From Bacillota bacterium (GTDB taxonomy: Bacteria > Bacillota > Dethiobacteria > DTU022): 20,299 bases of DNA. The notes below the pieces were generated by a model. That model did no database searches and was not told where the DNA came from. It was given only the letters and a program-made list of their open reading frames with translations. Of the stretch, positions 1 to 7,200 are shown piece by piece. Both the position numbers and the translations under genes were made by a program. Every line of letters begins with the position of its first letter. Within the stretch, counting starts at the first letter, position 1. The stretch spans positions 1 through 20,299 of the forward strand of contig JAAZHP010000307.1 in the NCBI GenBank assembly GCA_012510625.1, in the 5' to 3' direction.

Positions 1-831
1 GGTGTTCCCTGGGCGGCGGAGGCCGGCGCGCCTTACAACTTTATATCTGATCCCGTGGCCTTTATGAAGCTGCTGGAGCAGCGCGGTATTTATCCCATTG
101 CCAGGATCGTAGCCTTTAAAGACAGCCTCATGGCGTGTCACCAGCCCGGACAGGCCATACAGCACCGCGGGGGAGGTCTCTGGCGCGACGGCGCGGGCGA
201 TTACTGGCTCGATCCCTATAATAAAGAAAACTGGAAGTACCTAGTTGCGGTGGCCCGCGAAGCCGCCCAGCTCGGCTTTCGCGAAATCCAGTTCGATTAC
301 GTGCGCTTTCCAGACAGCGGCAACCTTTCTTCTGCAGTCTACCCGGCGGAAGACGGGACTCCTTTTAACGAGGTCATACCTGCTTTCCTGCGCTATGCCC
401 GCGCCTCCCTGGCTGAGTATGAGGTGGAGCTTACCGTTGATGCTTTTGGCATGGTAACCACTGATCCCGGGGGTATGGGCATCGGGCAGCATCTTGAGTC
501 TCTCGCTTCCGCGGTGGACTACATCTGCCCCATGGTTTACCCGTCACATTATGAGTCAGGCAACCTGGGGCTCCCCGATCCCGAAGCCGCTCCTTACGAG
601 ACGATTTACCGCAGCCTGGCCGAGGCGCAGCGCCGCCTGGCCCGGGCTGGGGTGCCGGCCGCTTTGCGTCCCTGGCTGCAGTCATTTAACGGACGCCATC
701 ATTATGGGGCTTTGGAAGTCAGGGCACAGATTAATGCCGCCCGGGATCTGGGGATCGATGAATTTATGCTCTGGAATGCGGCAAATTATTATATCGCAGG
801 ATCGCTGCTTCCTGGCGGGGCAGAAGAATAA
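1..831 (+). CDS. DUF4015-type putative glycoside hydrolase, 5'-truncated by the window edge
   Basis: The reading frame is open from base 1 with no upstream stop, so the N-terminal part lies outside the window; 276 residues remain. The sequence resembles the putative glycosyl hydrolase domain DUF4015, a TIM-barrel family related to alpha-amylase-like hydrolases. Visible hallmarks are the FDYVRFP strand motif near residues 99-105, a later VDAFGM strand, a CPMVYPSHY segment and a C-terminal FMLWNA segment, which read as successive barrel strands with acidic residues at their ends. Family members are usually exported or lipid-anchored; any signal peptide would be in the missing part. The true substrate is unknown. 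The next gene, mgtC-like, starts about 125 bp downstream, and nothing suggests a shared function. I am confident of the family and not of the activity. Confidence 0.8.
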   Translation, partial: GVPWAAEAGAPYNFISDPVAFMKLLEQRGIYPIARIVAFKDSLMACHQPGQAIQHRGGGLWRDGAGDYWLDPYNKENWKYLVAVAREAAQLGFREIQFDYVRFPDSGNLSSAVYPAEDGTPFNEVIPAFLRYARASLAEYEVELTVDAFGMVTTDPGGMGIGQHLESLASAVDYICPMVYPSHYESGNLGLPDPEAAPYETIYRSLAEAQRRLARAGVPAALRPWLQSFNGRHHYGALEVRAQINAARDLGIDEFMLWNAANYYIAGSLLPGGAEE

Positions 832-956
832 ATCGGCAGTGGCTGGCGTATTAATCGCTCGAGAAGAGAAAGGCGGTTTAATCGATGCCGCCGTTTCGGC
901 AAGACTCTCTGGCATGAACGAATTTGCCATGAAAAGTGGAGAGGATGTTTACGGTT

Positions 957-1682
957 ATGATTAGCTACTGGGAAATTGCCCTGCGTCTTGGATTGGCCAT
1001 TATTTTTGGAGGGGCGGTAGGCTATGAGAGAGAAAGTCAGAACCTGCCGGCCGGTTTTCGCACCCACATTCTTGTTTGCGTGGGGGCAGTCTTGATTATG
1101 ATGGTTTCGGCTTACGGTTTTACGGGGCCTATGTCTGACATGGTCGACCCCAGCCGTATTGCGGCTTCAGTGGTCACCGGTATCGGTTTCCTGGGGGCCG
1201 GCACGATCCTCAGGCAGCGGGGCGGCATTCGCGGCTTAACCACGGCGGCTAGCATCTGGGCGGTTTCGGCAATCGGACTGGCGGTGGGGATCGGCTTTTA
1301 TTTCGGCGCGCTGCTGGCGACGCTGGTTGTATTGATCAGCTTGCTGGTCCTGGGACGCCTCGACCGGGTGCTCCTTTCCTCCTACCGCGTCAAGCGCCTT
1401 ACTGTGCGCATGTTTGACCGGGCGGGGGTACTCGGTGAAATCGCCGGTATTTTTAACGATTTGAAGATAAATATCCGCAAAATTGAAATGGATAGAATAA
1501 CGGCACAGCCGGGCTCGGAGAGCGGGGCTGTTGAGATCGAATTTATGGTAGTTGTACCGCTGAACTTTGATCAGAGCCTGCTTTTTCAACGGCTGGCTTT
1601 TCTAGAAGGAATTAAGCAGCTCTGCTGGCAGGGCAAAGAGGTGCCGGTGGGACCATATTTCAAACCCCCTGTTTCGGTATAG
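957..1682 (+). CDS. MgtC/SapB family inner-membrane protein
   Basis: A 241-residue membrane protein. The N-terminal two thirds hold hydrophobic segments typical of MgtC/SapB, with the family signatures GGAVGYERE (about residues 18-26), GIGFLGAGTI and the RGLTTAASIW motif. The C-terminal roughly 90 residues (from KRLTVRMFDR) look like the soluble ACT-like domain found in longer members. The family is linked to magnesium limitation and membrane potential or ATP synthase control in pathogens; in free-living clostridia its job is unclear. Start choice: a GTG at 936 and an ATG at 945 are also in frame, but the purine-rich GGAGAGG (938-944) abuts the ATG at 945 and is 12 nt before ATG 957. The protein from 957 (MISYWEIALR) matches the usual family start. 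The spacer to the preceding gene shows no terminator. Confidence 0.85.
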   Translation: MISYWEIALRLGLAIIFGGAVGYERESQNLPAGFRTHILVCVGAVLIMMVSAYGFTGPMSDMVDPSRIAASVVTGIGFLGAGTILRQRGGIRGLTTAASIWAVSAIGLAVGIGFYFGALLATLVVLISLLVLGRLDRVLLSSYRVKRLTVRMFDRAGVLGEIAGIFNDLKINIRKIEMDRITAQPGSESGAVEIEFMVVVPLNFDQSLLFQRLAFLEGIKQLCWQGKEVPVGPYFKPPVSV

Positions 1683-1725
1683 GATATATCAATGGGACGG
1701 TTTCGATGATATATTTGTAAATTTC

Positions 1726-1745
1726 GGGCCGGGTATGCCCGGCCC
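1726..1745. repeat. Perfect GC-rich palindrome downstream of mgtC-like gene
   Basis: GGGCCGGG (1726-1733) and CCCGGCCC (1738-1745) pair perfectly around the loop TATG. No T-run follows, so it is not a canonical intrinsic terminator, though it may still protect or end the mgtC-like transcript. Its form resembles the GGGGC-type palindromes after clpC (6593-6613 and 6674-6693), so it may be another dispersed REP-like unit. Confidence 0.55.
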
Positions 1746-1912
1746 CTGCAGCTCTTCTGGTGTTCTTTACAGGCCACAGATCAGCATCTAGCTCGCCACT
1801 AGATCCCCATTCCATAAACCTCTACTTAGCAAAAATATAAGAAATACGATGAAATTCTTCAAAAACAAGAGTTTCACCATATTCATGGCGGCATAATAGA
1901 GATTAACAGGAC

Positions 1913-1943
1913 TTGATTACTTGGGTGGGAGATGGGTTATAAT
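1913..1943 (+). promoter_or_regulatory. Probable sigma-A promoter of the ctsR operon
   Basis: A perfect -10 hexamer TATAAT (1938-1943) lies 19 bp after a TTGATT -35-like hexamer (1913-1918). The spacing is slightly long. Transcription would begin near 1950, inside the CtsR operator, which is the expected geometry for autorepression. Confidence 0.6.
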
Positions 1944-1945
1944 AA

Positions 1946-1969
1946 GGTCGAAGGTCAGTTAAGGTCAGA
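1946..1969 (+). promoter_or_regulatory. CtsR operator with three heptads
   Basis: CtsR binds a direct repeat of the heptad (A/G)GTCAAA separated by NAN. Here GGTCAGT (1953-1959), spacer TAA (1960-1962) and GGTCAGA (1963-1969) reproduce that layout, with 5 and 6 of 7 consensus matches. A further heptad, GGTCGAA (1946-1952), is joined directly upstream. The site lies just downstream of the -10 hexamer at 1938, so bound CtsR would block RNA polymerase. This is the expected autoregulatory site of the ctsR-mcsA-mcsB-clpC operon. Confidence 0.8.
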
Positions 1970-2048
1970 TTATATCGCTGCAAAATGATTTATTTATTAA
2001 ATTGGAAAGGTAAAAGATAGTCAAACCGCAAGGGGGAAGGTGGCGCCG

Positions 2049-2519
2049 GTGGCATCACTGACGGATCACATTGAGGAATACTTAAAAAAGCTTCTGGCCA
2101 TCAGTACGCGGAATTACGTGGAGATCCAGCGTGCCGAGCTGGCCCGCAAATTCTCTTGTGTTCCTTCACAGGTTAATTATGTTTTAAACAGCCGCTTTTC
2201 TCCGGAGCGCGGCTACCTGGTGGAGAGCAGGCGGGGCGGCAGCGGCTATATCCGCATCTACCGCGTCGTTCATCCGCAGGCACGGATCTGGAAGGATGTC
2301 TTGAGAGAGATGGAAGCGGGTTCCTTTGAACCGGCGAGGGCAAAGCAGTTTTTAAAGCGGATATTTGAAGAAAAATTTCTCTCCCGGCGGGAAGCGCAGA
2401 TGATGAGCATTTTGCTCCAGGATAAGCATTACCGGGGACTGAGCCGGGAGGAGAGCAGGGAGTTGCAGAAAAGACTTTTCCAGGCTTCATTGGAAGCGAT
2501 TCTGAAAAGCAGTTATTAG
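2049..2519 (+). CDS. ctsR: Transcriptional repressor of class III stress genes CtsR
   Basis: CtsR is a dimeric winged-helix repressor of clp genes, removed under heat or protein stress by McsB/ClpCP. The 156-residue product follows the family closely: a DHIEEYLKKLL N-terminus, an HTH region around SCVPSQVNYVLNSRF, the glycine-rich wing RRGGSGYIRI that reads the operator minor groove, and a helical C-terminal dimer/ClpC contact domain ending near REAQMMSILL. Start choice: GTG 2040 overlaps the ribosome binding site, while GTG 2049 lies 8 nt after AGGGGGAAGG (2031-2040) and gives the usual family N-terminus, so 2049 is preferred. It is the first gene of the operon and has a good CtsR operator upstream. 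mcsA follows after 16 bp. Confidence 0.93.
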   Translation: MASLTDHIEEYLKKLLAISTRNYVEIQRAELARKFSCVPSQVNYVLNSRFSPERGYLVESRRGGSGYIRIYRVVHPQARIWKDVLREMEAGSFEPARAKQFLKRIFEEKFLSRREAQMMSILLQDKHYRGLSREESRELQKRLFQASLEAILKSSY

Positions 2520-2535
2520 GAAGGAGGCAATTCTT

Positions 2536-3060
2536 ATGATTTGTCAGGAATGCGGTCAGGAAACGGCGACCGTGCATATCACGAAAATTGTCAACGGGCG
2601 TAAAAGCGAGCTTCATTTATGCCGGCGCTGCGCCCAGGCGCATGATGAGCTTGATTTTTCCTTTGAACCGCAGTTCTCGCTGCATAACCTGTTGGGCAGC
2701 TTGCTTGGAGAGAGCATGCGCGGCTCCCGGGAAGCGCTGCGCAGATCGAAAGTGCAGTGCCCTTCCTGCGCGCTTACCTTTGCCCAGTTCAGCCAGATCG
2801 GGAGGTTGGGCTGCAGCGGCTGCTTCCAGGCTTTTGACGAGCAGCTCACGCCCTTGCTGCGCCGGATTCACGGCAGCAGCAGGCATACCGGCAAGGTGCC
2901 CCGGCGGAGCCAGGGTGCGATTCGCTTTGCCCGGGAGCTGGAAAAGCTGCGGGAAGATCTAAAGCTCGCGGTGCAAAAAGAAGAATTTGAAAAGGCCGCC
3001 GAGCTGCGCGATCGGATCAAAGCCATGGAGAAAGAGATGAAAGAGGGTGAGCAGCGGTGA
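2536..3060 (+). CDS. mcsA: McsA, zinc-binding activator of the McsB arginine kinase
   Basis: McsA binds metal through CxxC pairs and stimulates the protein arginine kinase McsB, which marks CtsR and damaged proteins for ClpCP. The 174-residue protein shows four CxxC pairs: C3/C6, C29/C32, C75/C78 and C93/C96. A C-terminal UVR-type coiled-coil segment (about residues 133-168, with EEFEKAAELRDRIKAME) is the part that contacts ClpC-like partners. A strong AAGGAGG (2521-2527) sits 8 nt before the ATG. The stop overlaps the GTG start of mcsB by 3 bases inside GTGA, so the two are translationally coupled, in line with their joint function. Confidence 0.93.
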   Translation: MICQECGQETATVHITKIVNGRKSELHLCRRCAQAHDELDFSFEPQFSLHNLLGSLLGESMRGSREALRRSKVQCPSCALTFAQFSQIGRLGCSGCFQAFDEQLTPLLRRIHGSSRHTGKVPRRSQGAIRFARELEKLREDLKLAVQKEEFEKAAELRDRIKAMEKEMKEGEQR

Positions 3061-4118
3061 AGGAGAAGCAGCTGGTTTTCAGCAAGTGGATTGAGGGGAA
3101 CGGTCCCGAAGCGGAAACGGTAATCAGTTCGCGGGTGCGCATCGCCCGCAATATTCGGGAGATTCCTTTTCCCTACCTGGCTTCAGATGCCCAAACCAGG
3201 CGGGTCCAGGAAAAGGTCGCCAAGGCTGCAGCCTCTCAGAAGGATGCTTTCCGGCAGTTTTCCTTCAAGCCCATGGAAAACCTCGGCGCCCTGGAAAAGG
3301 AACTCCTGGTGGAGAAACATCTGATCAGCCCTTACCTGGCCCGCGAGTCGCAGCACGGGGCCTTGCTGCTGCGCCGGGATGAAGCGGTCAGCATCATGAT
3401 TAATGAAGAAGACCATCTGCGGATTCAGGTCATTCTCCCCGGGCTGCAGCTCGAAGAGGCGCTGCAGGAAGCGGAGCGCTATGACGATTTAATGGAGGCG
3501 GAGCTCGATTACGCTTTTGATGAAAGCTACGGCTACTTGACCTGCTGCCCCACCAATGTAGGTACGGGCCTGCGGGCTTCGGTGATGCTGCACCTGCCTG
3601 CTCTGATTATGACCGGGCAAGCCAACCGCCTTTTTGGAGCGCTTTCTCAGGTGGGTCTTGCAGTGCGAGGTCTCTACGGGGAAGGGACGGAGATCATCGG
3701 CAACCTGGTTCAGATATCGAACCAAATTACCCTGGGGCAGTCCGAGGAAGAAATTGTCCGCAACCTTCTCGGGGTTACCCGCCAGGTTATCGAGCAGGAG
3801 CAGGCTGCCAGGCAGGCGCTGCTCAATGAAAACCGGGCCCGCATTGCCGATCGCGCCTGGCGCTCTTTAGGCCAGCTCAAGTATGCCCAGCTGATGAGCT
3901 CTCAGGAGGCGATGCAGCTTCTATCCGATGTCCGGCTGGGATATGACCTGGGCCTGCTCAAGGGTGTGGACCGGAAGCTGCTCAATAAAATGCTGGTTGT
4001 AATAAGCCCCGCCTGCCTGCAGATCCTCGCGGGGAAAGAGCTTGGCCCTGAGGAAAGAGATATGGAGAGGCCCGAGCGGCTGAAGAAACTTATGGAGCAA
4101 TACAAAGAATCTGTGTAA
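3057..4118 (+). CDS. mcsB: Protein arginine kinase McsB
   Basis: McsB phosphorylates arginine in proteins, tagging them for ClpC-ClpP and inactivating CtsR. It has the phosphagen (guanido) kinase fold. The 353-residue protein has the nucleotide-binding SSRVRIARN (residues 24-32), the acidic NEEDH loop (116-120), the catalytic-loop motif CPTNVGTGLRAS starting at C164, and RGLYGEGTE. Near the C-terminus, RDMERP (from R334) resembles the RDxxRA phosphoarginine-sensing motif of Bacillus McsB, with the last alanine replaced by proline. The start is GTG, with GAGGGTGA (3043-3050) correctly spaced and overlapping the mcsA stop. The length matches the family. Identification is secure. Confidence 0.94.
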   Translation: MKEKQLVFSKWIEGNGPEAETVISSRVRIARNIREIPFPYLASDAQTRRVQEKVAKAAASQKDAFRQFSFKPMENLGALEKELLVEKHLISPYLARESQHGALLLRRDEAVSIMINEEDHLRIQVILPGLQLEEALQEAERYDDLMEAELDYAFDESYGYLTCCPTNVGTGLRASVMLHLPALIMTGQANRLFGALSQVGLAVRGLYGEGTEIIGNLVQISNQITLGQSEEEIVRNLLGVTRQVIEQEQAARQALLNENRARIADRAWRSLGQLKYAQLMSSQEAMQLLSDVRLGYDLGLLKGVDRKLLNKMLVVISPACLQILAGKELGPEERDMERPERLKKLMEQYKESV

Positions 4119-4162
4119 GAACAGTTTGAGTAAGTATATTATTGAATGCGAGGTGAATTAAC

Positions 4163-6592
4163 ATGTTCATGTTTAACCGTTTTACCGAACGGGCCCAACA
4201 GGTGCTGGTGCTGGCCCAGGAAGAGGCCAAGAGGTTGAGCCACAATTTCATCGGAACAGAGCATCTGCTGTTGGGCCTGGTCAGGGAGGGCTCAGGCATT
4301 GCCGCCCGTGCCCTGCAAAATATGAATGTTGATCTGAACCGGGTGCGCTCCGAGGTGGAGCGGATTACCCCCAAAGGTGATAAACTCTTCTTCCAGGGGA
4401 TCACCTACACGCCGCGAGCCAAGCGTGTGGTGGAGCTCTCCATCGAAGAGAGCCAGAACCTGGGGCATAACTATGTCGGCACAGAGCATATCCTTCTCGG
4501 CCTGCTCCGCGAAGGGGAAGGCATCGCCGCCCAGGTCTTAACCAACCTCGGTATCGACCTGAAGCGAGCCCGCAAAGAAGTGATCCAGCTGCTGGGCGGA
4601 GAAGAGGGCGCTGCGCATCCGGCTGCTGAAGGAAAAAGCAGCCCGCAGACTCCCACGGTGGACGCTTTTGGCCGGGATTTGACCAGGCTGGCCCACGAAG
4701 GGAAGCTGGATCCGGTCATCGGCAGGGATAAAGAGATTGAAAGGGTGGTCCAGGTTCTGAGCCGCCGCACCAAGAACAACCCCTGCCTTATCGGCGAGCC
4801 GGGCGTAGGAAAGACAGCCATTGCCGAGGGATTGGCCCAGCGGATTGCCGAGGGCAATGTGCCCGACATTCTGCGCGGCAAGAGACTGGTTACCATCGAG
4901 CTGGCGGCGGTTGTCGCCGGGACCAAGTATCGCGGCGAATTTGAAGAGAGGCTGCGCAAGTTGATGGCCGAGCTGCGCCAGGCGGGCAACGTCATGGTCT
5001 TTATCGATGAGCTGCATACGATTATCGGGGCGGGAGCCGCCGAGGGGGCTATAGATGCCTCCAATATTCTCAAGCCGGCCCTGGCCCGCGGAGAGATGCA
5101 GTGCATCGGAGCGACCACGCTTGACGAATACCGCAAGCATATTGAGAAAGATCCCGCCCTGGAGCGGCGCTTTCAGCCCATTCTTGTCGGCGAGCCGAAC
5201 AAAGAGGAGAGCCTGGCTATCCTGAAAGGGCTGCGCGATCGCTACGAGGCGCATCACAAGGTCAAGATTACCGATGAAGCTCTCGAGACGGCGGTAAATC
5301 TCTCCGACCGTTATATTTCAGACCGCTTTCTGCCGGATAAGGCCATCGATCTAATCGATGAGGCCGCATCAAGGGTCCGTATTCGAAACTATACGGCGCC
5401 CCCCGATCTGAAGCAGATCGAAGAGAAGCTGGCCAACCTGCGCACTGAGAAAGAGGCCGCGGTGCGCAACCAGGAGTTTGAGAAGGCTGCGGAGCTGCGG
5501 GACCAGGAAAGAAAGATCAAGGAGGAGCTTGCGGAGCTGAAAAAGGAATGGGAGCAGCAGATCGGCACCTCCGATCTGTCCATGGTCACCGGCGATGATG
5601 TGGCCTATATCGTCTCCAGCTGGACGGGAATTCCGGTGAAAGAGCTGACCGAAGAGGAATCGGCCCGCCTGCTGAACCTGGAGAAGATCCTGCACCAGAG
5701 GGTCATTGGGCAGGACGAAGCGGTGGAGTCGGTATCAAGGGCCATCCGCCGCGCGCGGGCCGGGCTGAAAGATCCCAAGCGCCCGGTAGGTTCCTTTATC
5801 TTCCTCGGCCCCACCGGGGTTGGCAAGACCGAACTGGCCCGGGCCCTGGCTGAAGCCATGTTTGGAGATGAGCGGGCCATGATCCGGCTCGACATGTCTG
5901 AATATATGGAGAAGCATACGGCGGCCCGCCTGATCGGGGCTCCTCCGGGCTACGTTGGCTACGAGGAAGGCGGCCAGCTTACGGAACAGGTCCGCCGCAA
6001 GCCTTACTCGGTGGTGCTCTTTGATGAGATCGAGAAGGCGCATCCCGATGTCTTCAACGTCCTGCTGCAGATCCTGGAAGACGGCAGGCTCACTGACGGG
6101 AAAGGGCGCACCGTTGACTTTCGCAACGTCGTCGTGATCATGACCTCCAACGTGGGGGCGACTTCATTGCAGCGCACGCTTGGTTTTGGCGCGGCCGATG
6201 AAGCTGAAAGCCATGAGAAGATGAAAGAACGGGTCCTGTCCGACCTGAAGCGGACTTTCCGTCCCGAGTTTCTCAACCGGGTTGACGATATTATCGTCTT
6301 CCATGCGCTCAACGAGGAGCATATCAAGCAGATTATCGGGATTATGCTTGACGAGCTGAACAGTAAGATCGCCGACTACGACCTCAAGATTGAAGTAACT
6401 CCCGAAGCCAGGGACGCTCTCGTGAAGGAGGGCTTTGATCCTGCCTTTGGAGCGCGCCCGCTGCGCCGCGTGATCCAGAAGCGGCTGGAAGACAATATCT
6501 CTGAAGAGATGCTTCAGGGGAAGATATCCCCCGGCGATACCATCGTTGTGTCTGTAGAGGACGGTAAGTATCAATTTCAAAAGAAATCGTAG
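4163..6592 (+). CDS. clpC: ATP-dependent Clp protease ATP-binding subunit ClpC
   Basis: ClpC is the AAA+ unfoldase that, with ClpP, degrades arginine-phosphorylated and adaptor-bound proteins. The 809-residue protein is full length. It has a double Clp N-domain (about 1-145, with two GTEHxLLGLxREG repeats), AAA module 1 with Walker A GEPGVGKT (211-218) and FIDELHT Walker B, a UVR/M-domain coiled coil (about 420-465, RNQEFEKAAELRDQE), AAA module 2 with Walker A GPTGVGKT (549-556) and FDEIEKAHPD, and a C-terminal D2 small domain with GARPLRRVIQ. GAGGTGA (4150-4156) is 6 nt before ATG 4163; the ATG at 4169 is less well spaced. radA, often next in this operon, is absent. Its TAG stop is the first part of a palindromic repeat (see 6589-6613). 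Confidence 0.96.
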   Translation: MFMFNRFTERAQQVLVLAQEEAKRLSHNFIGTEHLLLGLVREGSGIAARALQNMNVDLNRVRSEVERITPKGDKLFFQGITYTPRAKRVVELSIEESQNLGHNYVGTEHILLGLLREGEGIAAQVLTNLGIDLKRARKEVIQLLGGEEGAAHPAAEGKSSPQTPTVDAFGRDLTRLAHEGKLDPVIGRDKEIERVVQVLSRRTKNNPCLIGEPGVGKTAIAEGLAQRIAEGNVPDILRGKRLVTIELAAVVAGTKYRGEFEERLRKLMAELRQAGNVMVFIDELHTIIGAGAAEGAIDASNILKPALARGEMQCIGATTLDEYRKHIEKDPALERRFQPILVGEPNKEESLAILKGLRDRYEAHHKVKITDEALETAVNLSDRYISDRFLPDKAIDLIDEAASRVRIRNYTAPPDLKQIEEKLANLRTEKEAAVRNQEFEKAAELRDQERKIKEELAELKKEWEQQIGTSDLSMVTGDDVAYIVSSWTGIPVKELTEEESARLLNLEKILHQRVIGQDEAVESVSRAIRRARAGLKDPKRPVGSFIFLGPTGVGKTELARALAEAMFGDERAMIRLDMSEYMEKHTAARLIGAPPGYVGYEEGGQLTEQVRRKPYSVVLFDEIEKAHPDVFNVLLQILEDGRLTDGKGRTVDFRNVVVIMTSNVGATSLQRTLGFGAADEAESHEKMKERVLSDLKRTFRPEFLNRVDDIIVFHALNEEHIKQIIGIMLDELNSKIADYDLKIEVTPEARDALVKEGFDPAFGARPLRRVIQKRLEDNISEEMLQGKISPGDTIVVSVEDGKYQFQKKS

Positions 6593-6613
6593 GGGCAGGC
6601 CTTGTGCCCGCCC
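6589..6613. repeat. REP-like GTAGGGGC palindrome overlapping the clpC stop codon
   Basis: Arms GGGCAGGC (6593-6600) and GCCCGCCC (6606-6613) pair with one mismatch around CTTGT. The unit begins GTAGGGGC, like the copy at 6670-6693, and the TAG inside that prefix (6590-6592) is the clpC stop codon. Short palindromes of this GTAGGGGC...GCCC shape are scattered through many anaerobe genomes. That this is one is recognition from memory, not a search. Confidence 0.6.
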
Positions 6614-6634
6614 GGGATAAGGCGCCACAAACAG

Positions 6635-6670
6635 GGGGCTGTCCGGAAAGGGCAGCCCCATTCAATTTTG
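6635..6670 (+). terminator. Candidate terminator of the ctsR-clpC operon
   Basis: GGGGCTGTCC (6635-6644) pairs with GGGCAGCCCC (6650-6659), ten base pairs including one G-U, around loop GGAAA. ATTCAATTTT follows, a weak U-tract interrupted by C and A. It is the best terminator candidate between clpC and cooC on the clpC side, but not an ideal one. Confidence 0.5.
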
Positions 6671-6693
6671 TAGGGGCGGCTCATGAGCCGCCC
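6671..6693. repeat. Second GTAGGGGC-type perfect palindrome
   Basis: Bases 6674-6693 form a perfect 20-nt palindrome, GGGCGGCTCA followed by TGAGCCGCCC. It is preceded by GTAGGG in the same way as the copy fused to clpC, about 80 bp upstream. The two share the prefix and the GGGC/GCCC ends but differ in the middle, so they are family members and not a recent exact duplication. Confidence 0.6.
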
Positions 6694-6887
6694 AAACCAG
6701 TACCGGGAAACGAAACTATACCGCGCTTAGAGCAAAGGTCTCTATTAAAGTAAATGCCTGTACCTCACCGGCGGTCAGGCCTCTCTATCCCCTATTCAAC
6801 GGCGATGATGCTAGTACGGTATACGATGGTTGGCTGCAATATTGGCCCTACAACTTTTTATCATCCTATCTCAATATTTGGCGGTGT

Positions 6888-6908
6888 ATCCTTAGCGAAG
6901 CGAAGGAT
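6888..6908. repeat. Small inverted repeat within 9-bp direct repeats
   Basis: ATCCTT (6888-6893) pairs with AAGGAT (6903-6908) around an AGCGAAGCG core. The same hairpin core (GATCCTTCGCTTCGC on the other strand) is a common dispersed repeat type. The 9-mer ATCTCAATA occurs at 6868-6876 and again at 6907-6915, bracketing the unit like a target-site duplication. Confidence 0.4.
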
Positions 6909-6917
6909 CTCAATACT

Positions 6918-7018
6918 CCCCCCTTTGCAAAAGGGGGGCCGGGGGGGATTTATACAGGCTGCAGTGCCTTTCCAAAAAATTAAAATCCCCCTAAATCCCC
7001 CTTTAAAAAGGGGGATTT
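6918..7018. repeat. Inverted pair of CCCCC-TTT-GGGGG repeats, MITE-like
   Basis: Copy one (6918-6950) reads six C, TTTGCAAAA, six G, CC, seven G, ATT. Copy two (6985-7018) is the same design in the opposite orientation: ATCCCCC, TAAATCCCCC, TTTAAAAA, GGGGG, ATTT. About 35 bp lies between them. Each copy can fold on itself, and the two can pair with each other. AATCCCCC...GGGGGATT units are a widespread dispersed repeat of bacterial intergenic DNA. There is no transposase, so at most this is a non-autonomous element. Confidence 0.6.
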
Positions 7019-7024
7019 TTTATT
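6993..7024. terminator. Terminator-like hairpin within the second inverted repeat
   Basis: AAATCCCCCTTT (6993-7004) and AAAGGGGGATTT (7007-7018) are complementary over 12 bp. The 3' arm runs into TTTATTT. The C5/G5 core plus a T-rich tail could stop transcription toward cooC, and the A/T-rich flank on the other side gives it partial bidirectional character. Whether it acts as a terminator or is only a repeat is open. Confidence 0.45.
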
Positions 7025-7200
7025 TGATCCCCGAAAGTGGGTAATCTCTGTGTCTTTTTGTCTCTTAGTGCGAATTTCAGTTCAAATTTAGTGAAATTAC
7101 AAACTTTTTTGCAGGTAAAGGAATTTATCTTGACCTTGTCGAATAGAAGTTTTGCTGAAGCAGATTATCCATCAATCTGTCTATTTTAAGGAGGATTGGT

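Larger units (their letters stand above)
1683..2048. other. Intergenic region upstream of ctsR
   Basis: A non-coding stretch between mgtC-like and ctsR, visibly richer in A/T than its neighbours after about 1760. It holds a perfect GC-rich palindrome (1726-1745), then about 165 bp in which I see no conserved feature, then the ctsR promoter and CtsR operator (1913-1969), and an A/T-rich leader ending in the ribosome binding site AGGGGGAAGG (2031-2040). Confidence 0.7.
6593..7200. other. Repeat-rich gene-free region between clpC and cooC
   Basis: About 600 bp with no credible gene. From left to right it contains a GGGGC-type palindrome fused to the clpC stop, a terminator-like hairpin (6635-6659), a second GGGGC palindrome (6671-6693), about 190 bp with nothing recognised except a 9-bp direct repeat, a small hairpin (6888-6908), a pair of inverted C/G-run repeats (6918-7018), and the cooC leader (7020-7200). 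The leader is A/T-rich. A TTGACC at 7130-7135 looks like a -35 box, but no matching -10 hexamer lies at 15-19 bp, so the promoter of the acs operon is not located. The open frame at 6754-7044 is a chance reading of repeats. Confidence 0.7.

Noticed and set aside
494..964. Open frame (156 codons, +) overlapping the DUF4015 gene and its downstream gap
   Set aside because: It overlaps the real gene in another frame, its translation lacks family features, and it has no good ribosome binding site.
1849..1896. Possible leader peptide of 15 codons (MKFFKNK...) upstream of ctsR
   Set aside because: There is no ribosome binding site, and it lies upstream of the likely ctsR promoter.
6918..7014. G-quadruplex in the G-runs of the inverted repeats
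   Set aside because: Each strand has at most three long G-runs spread over about 100 bp. Two-layer folds are possible, but inverted-repeat pairing is the simpler reading.
6754..7044. Open frame of 96 codons on the + strand between clpC and cooC
   Set aside because: It runs through hairpins and C/G-run repeats. The translation is low in complexity and unlike any family I know. No ribosome binding site is present.
7130..7168. TTGACC as a -35 box for the cooC-acs operon
   Set aside because: No -10-like hexamer lies at 15-19 bp. The nearest candidate, GATTAT (7163-7168), is 27 bp away. The promoter stays unassigned.
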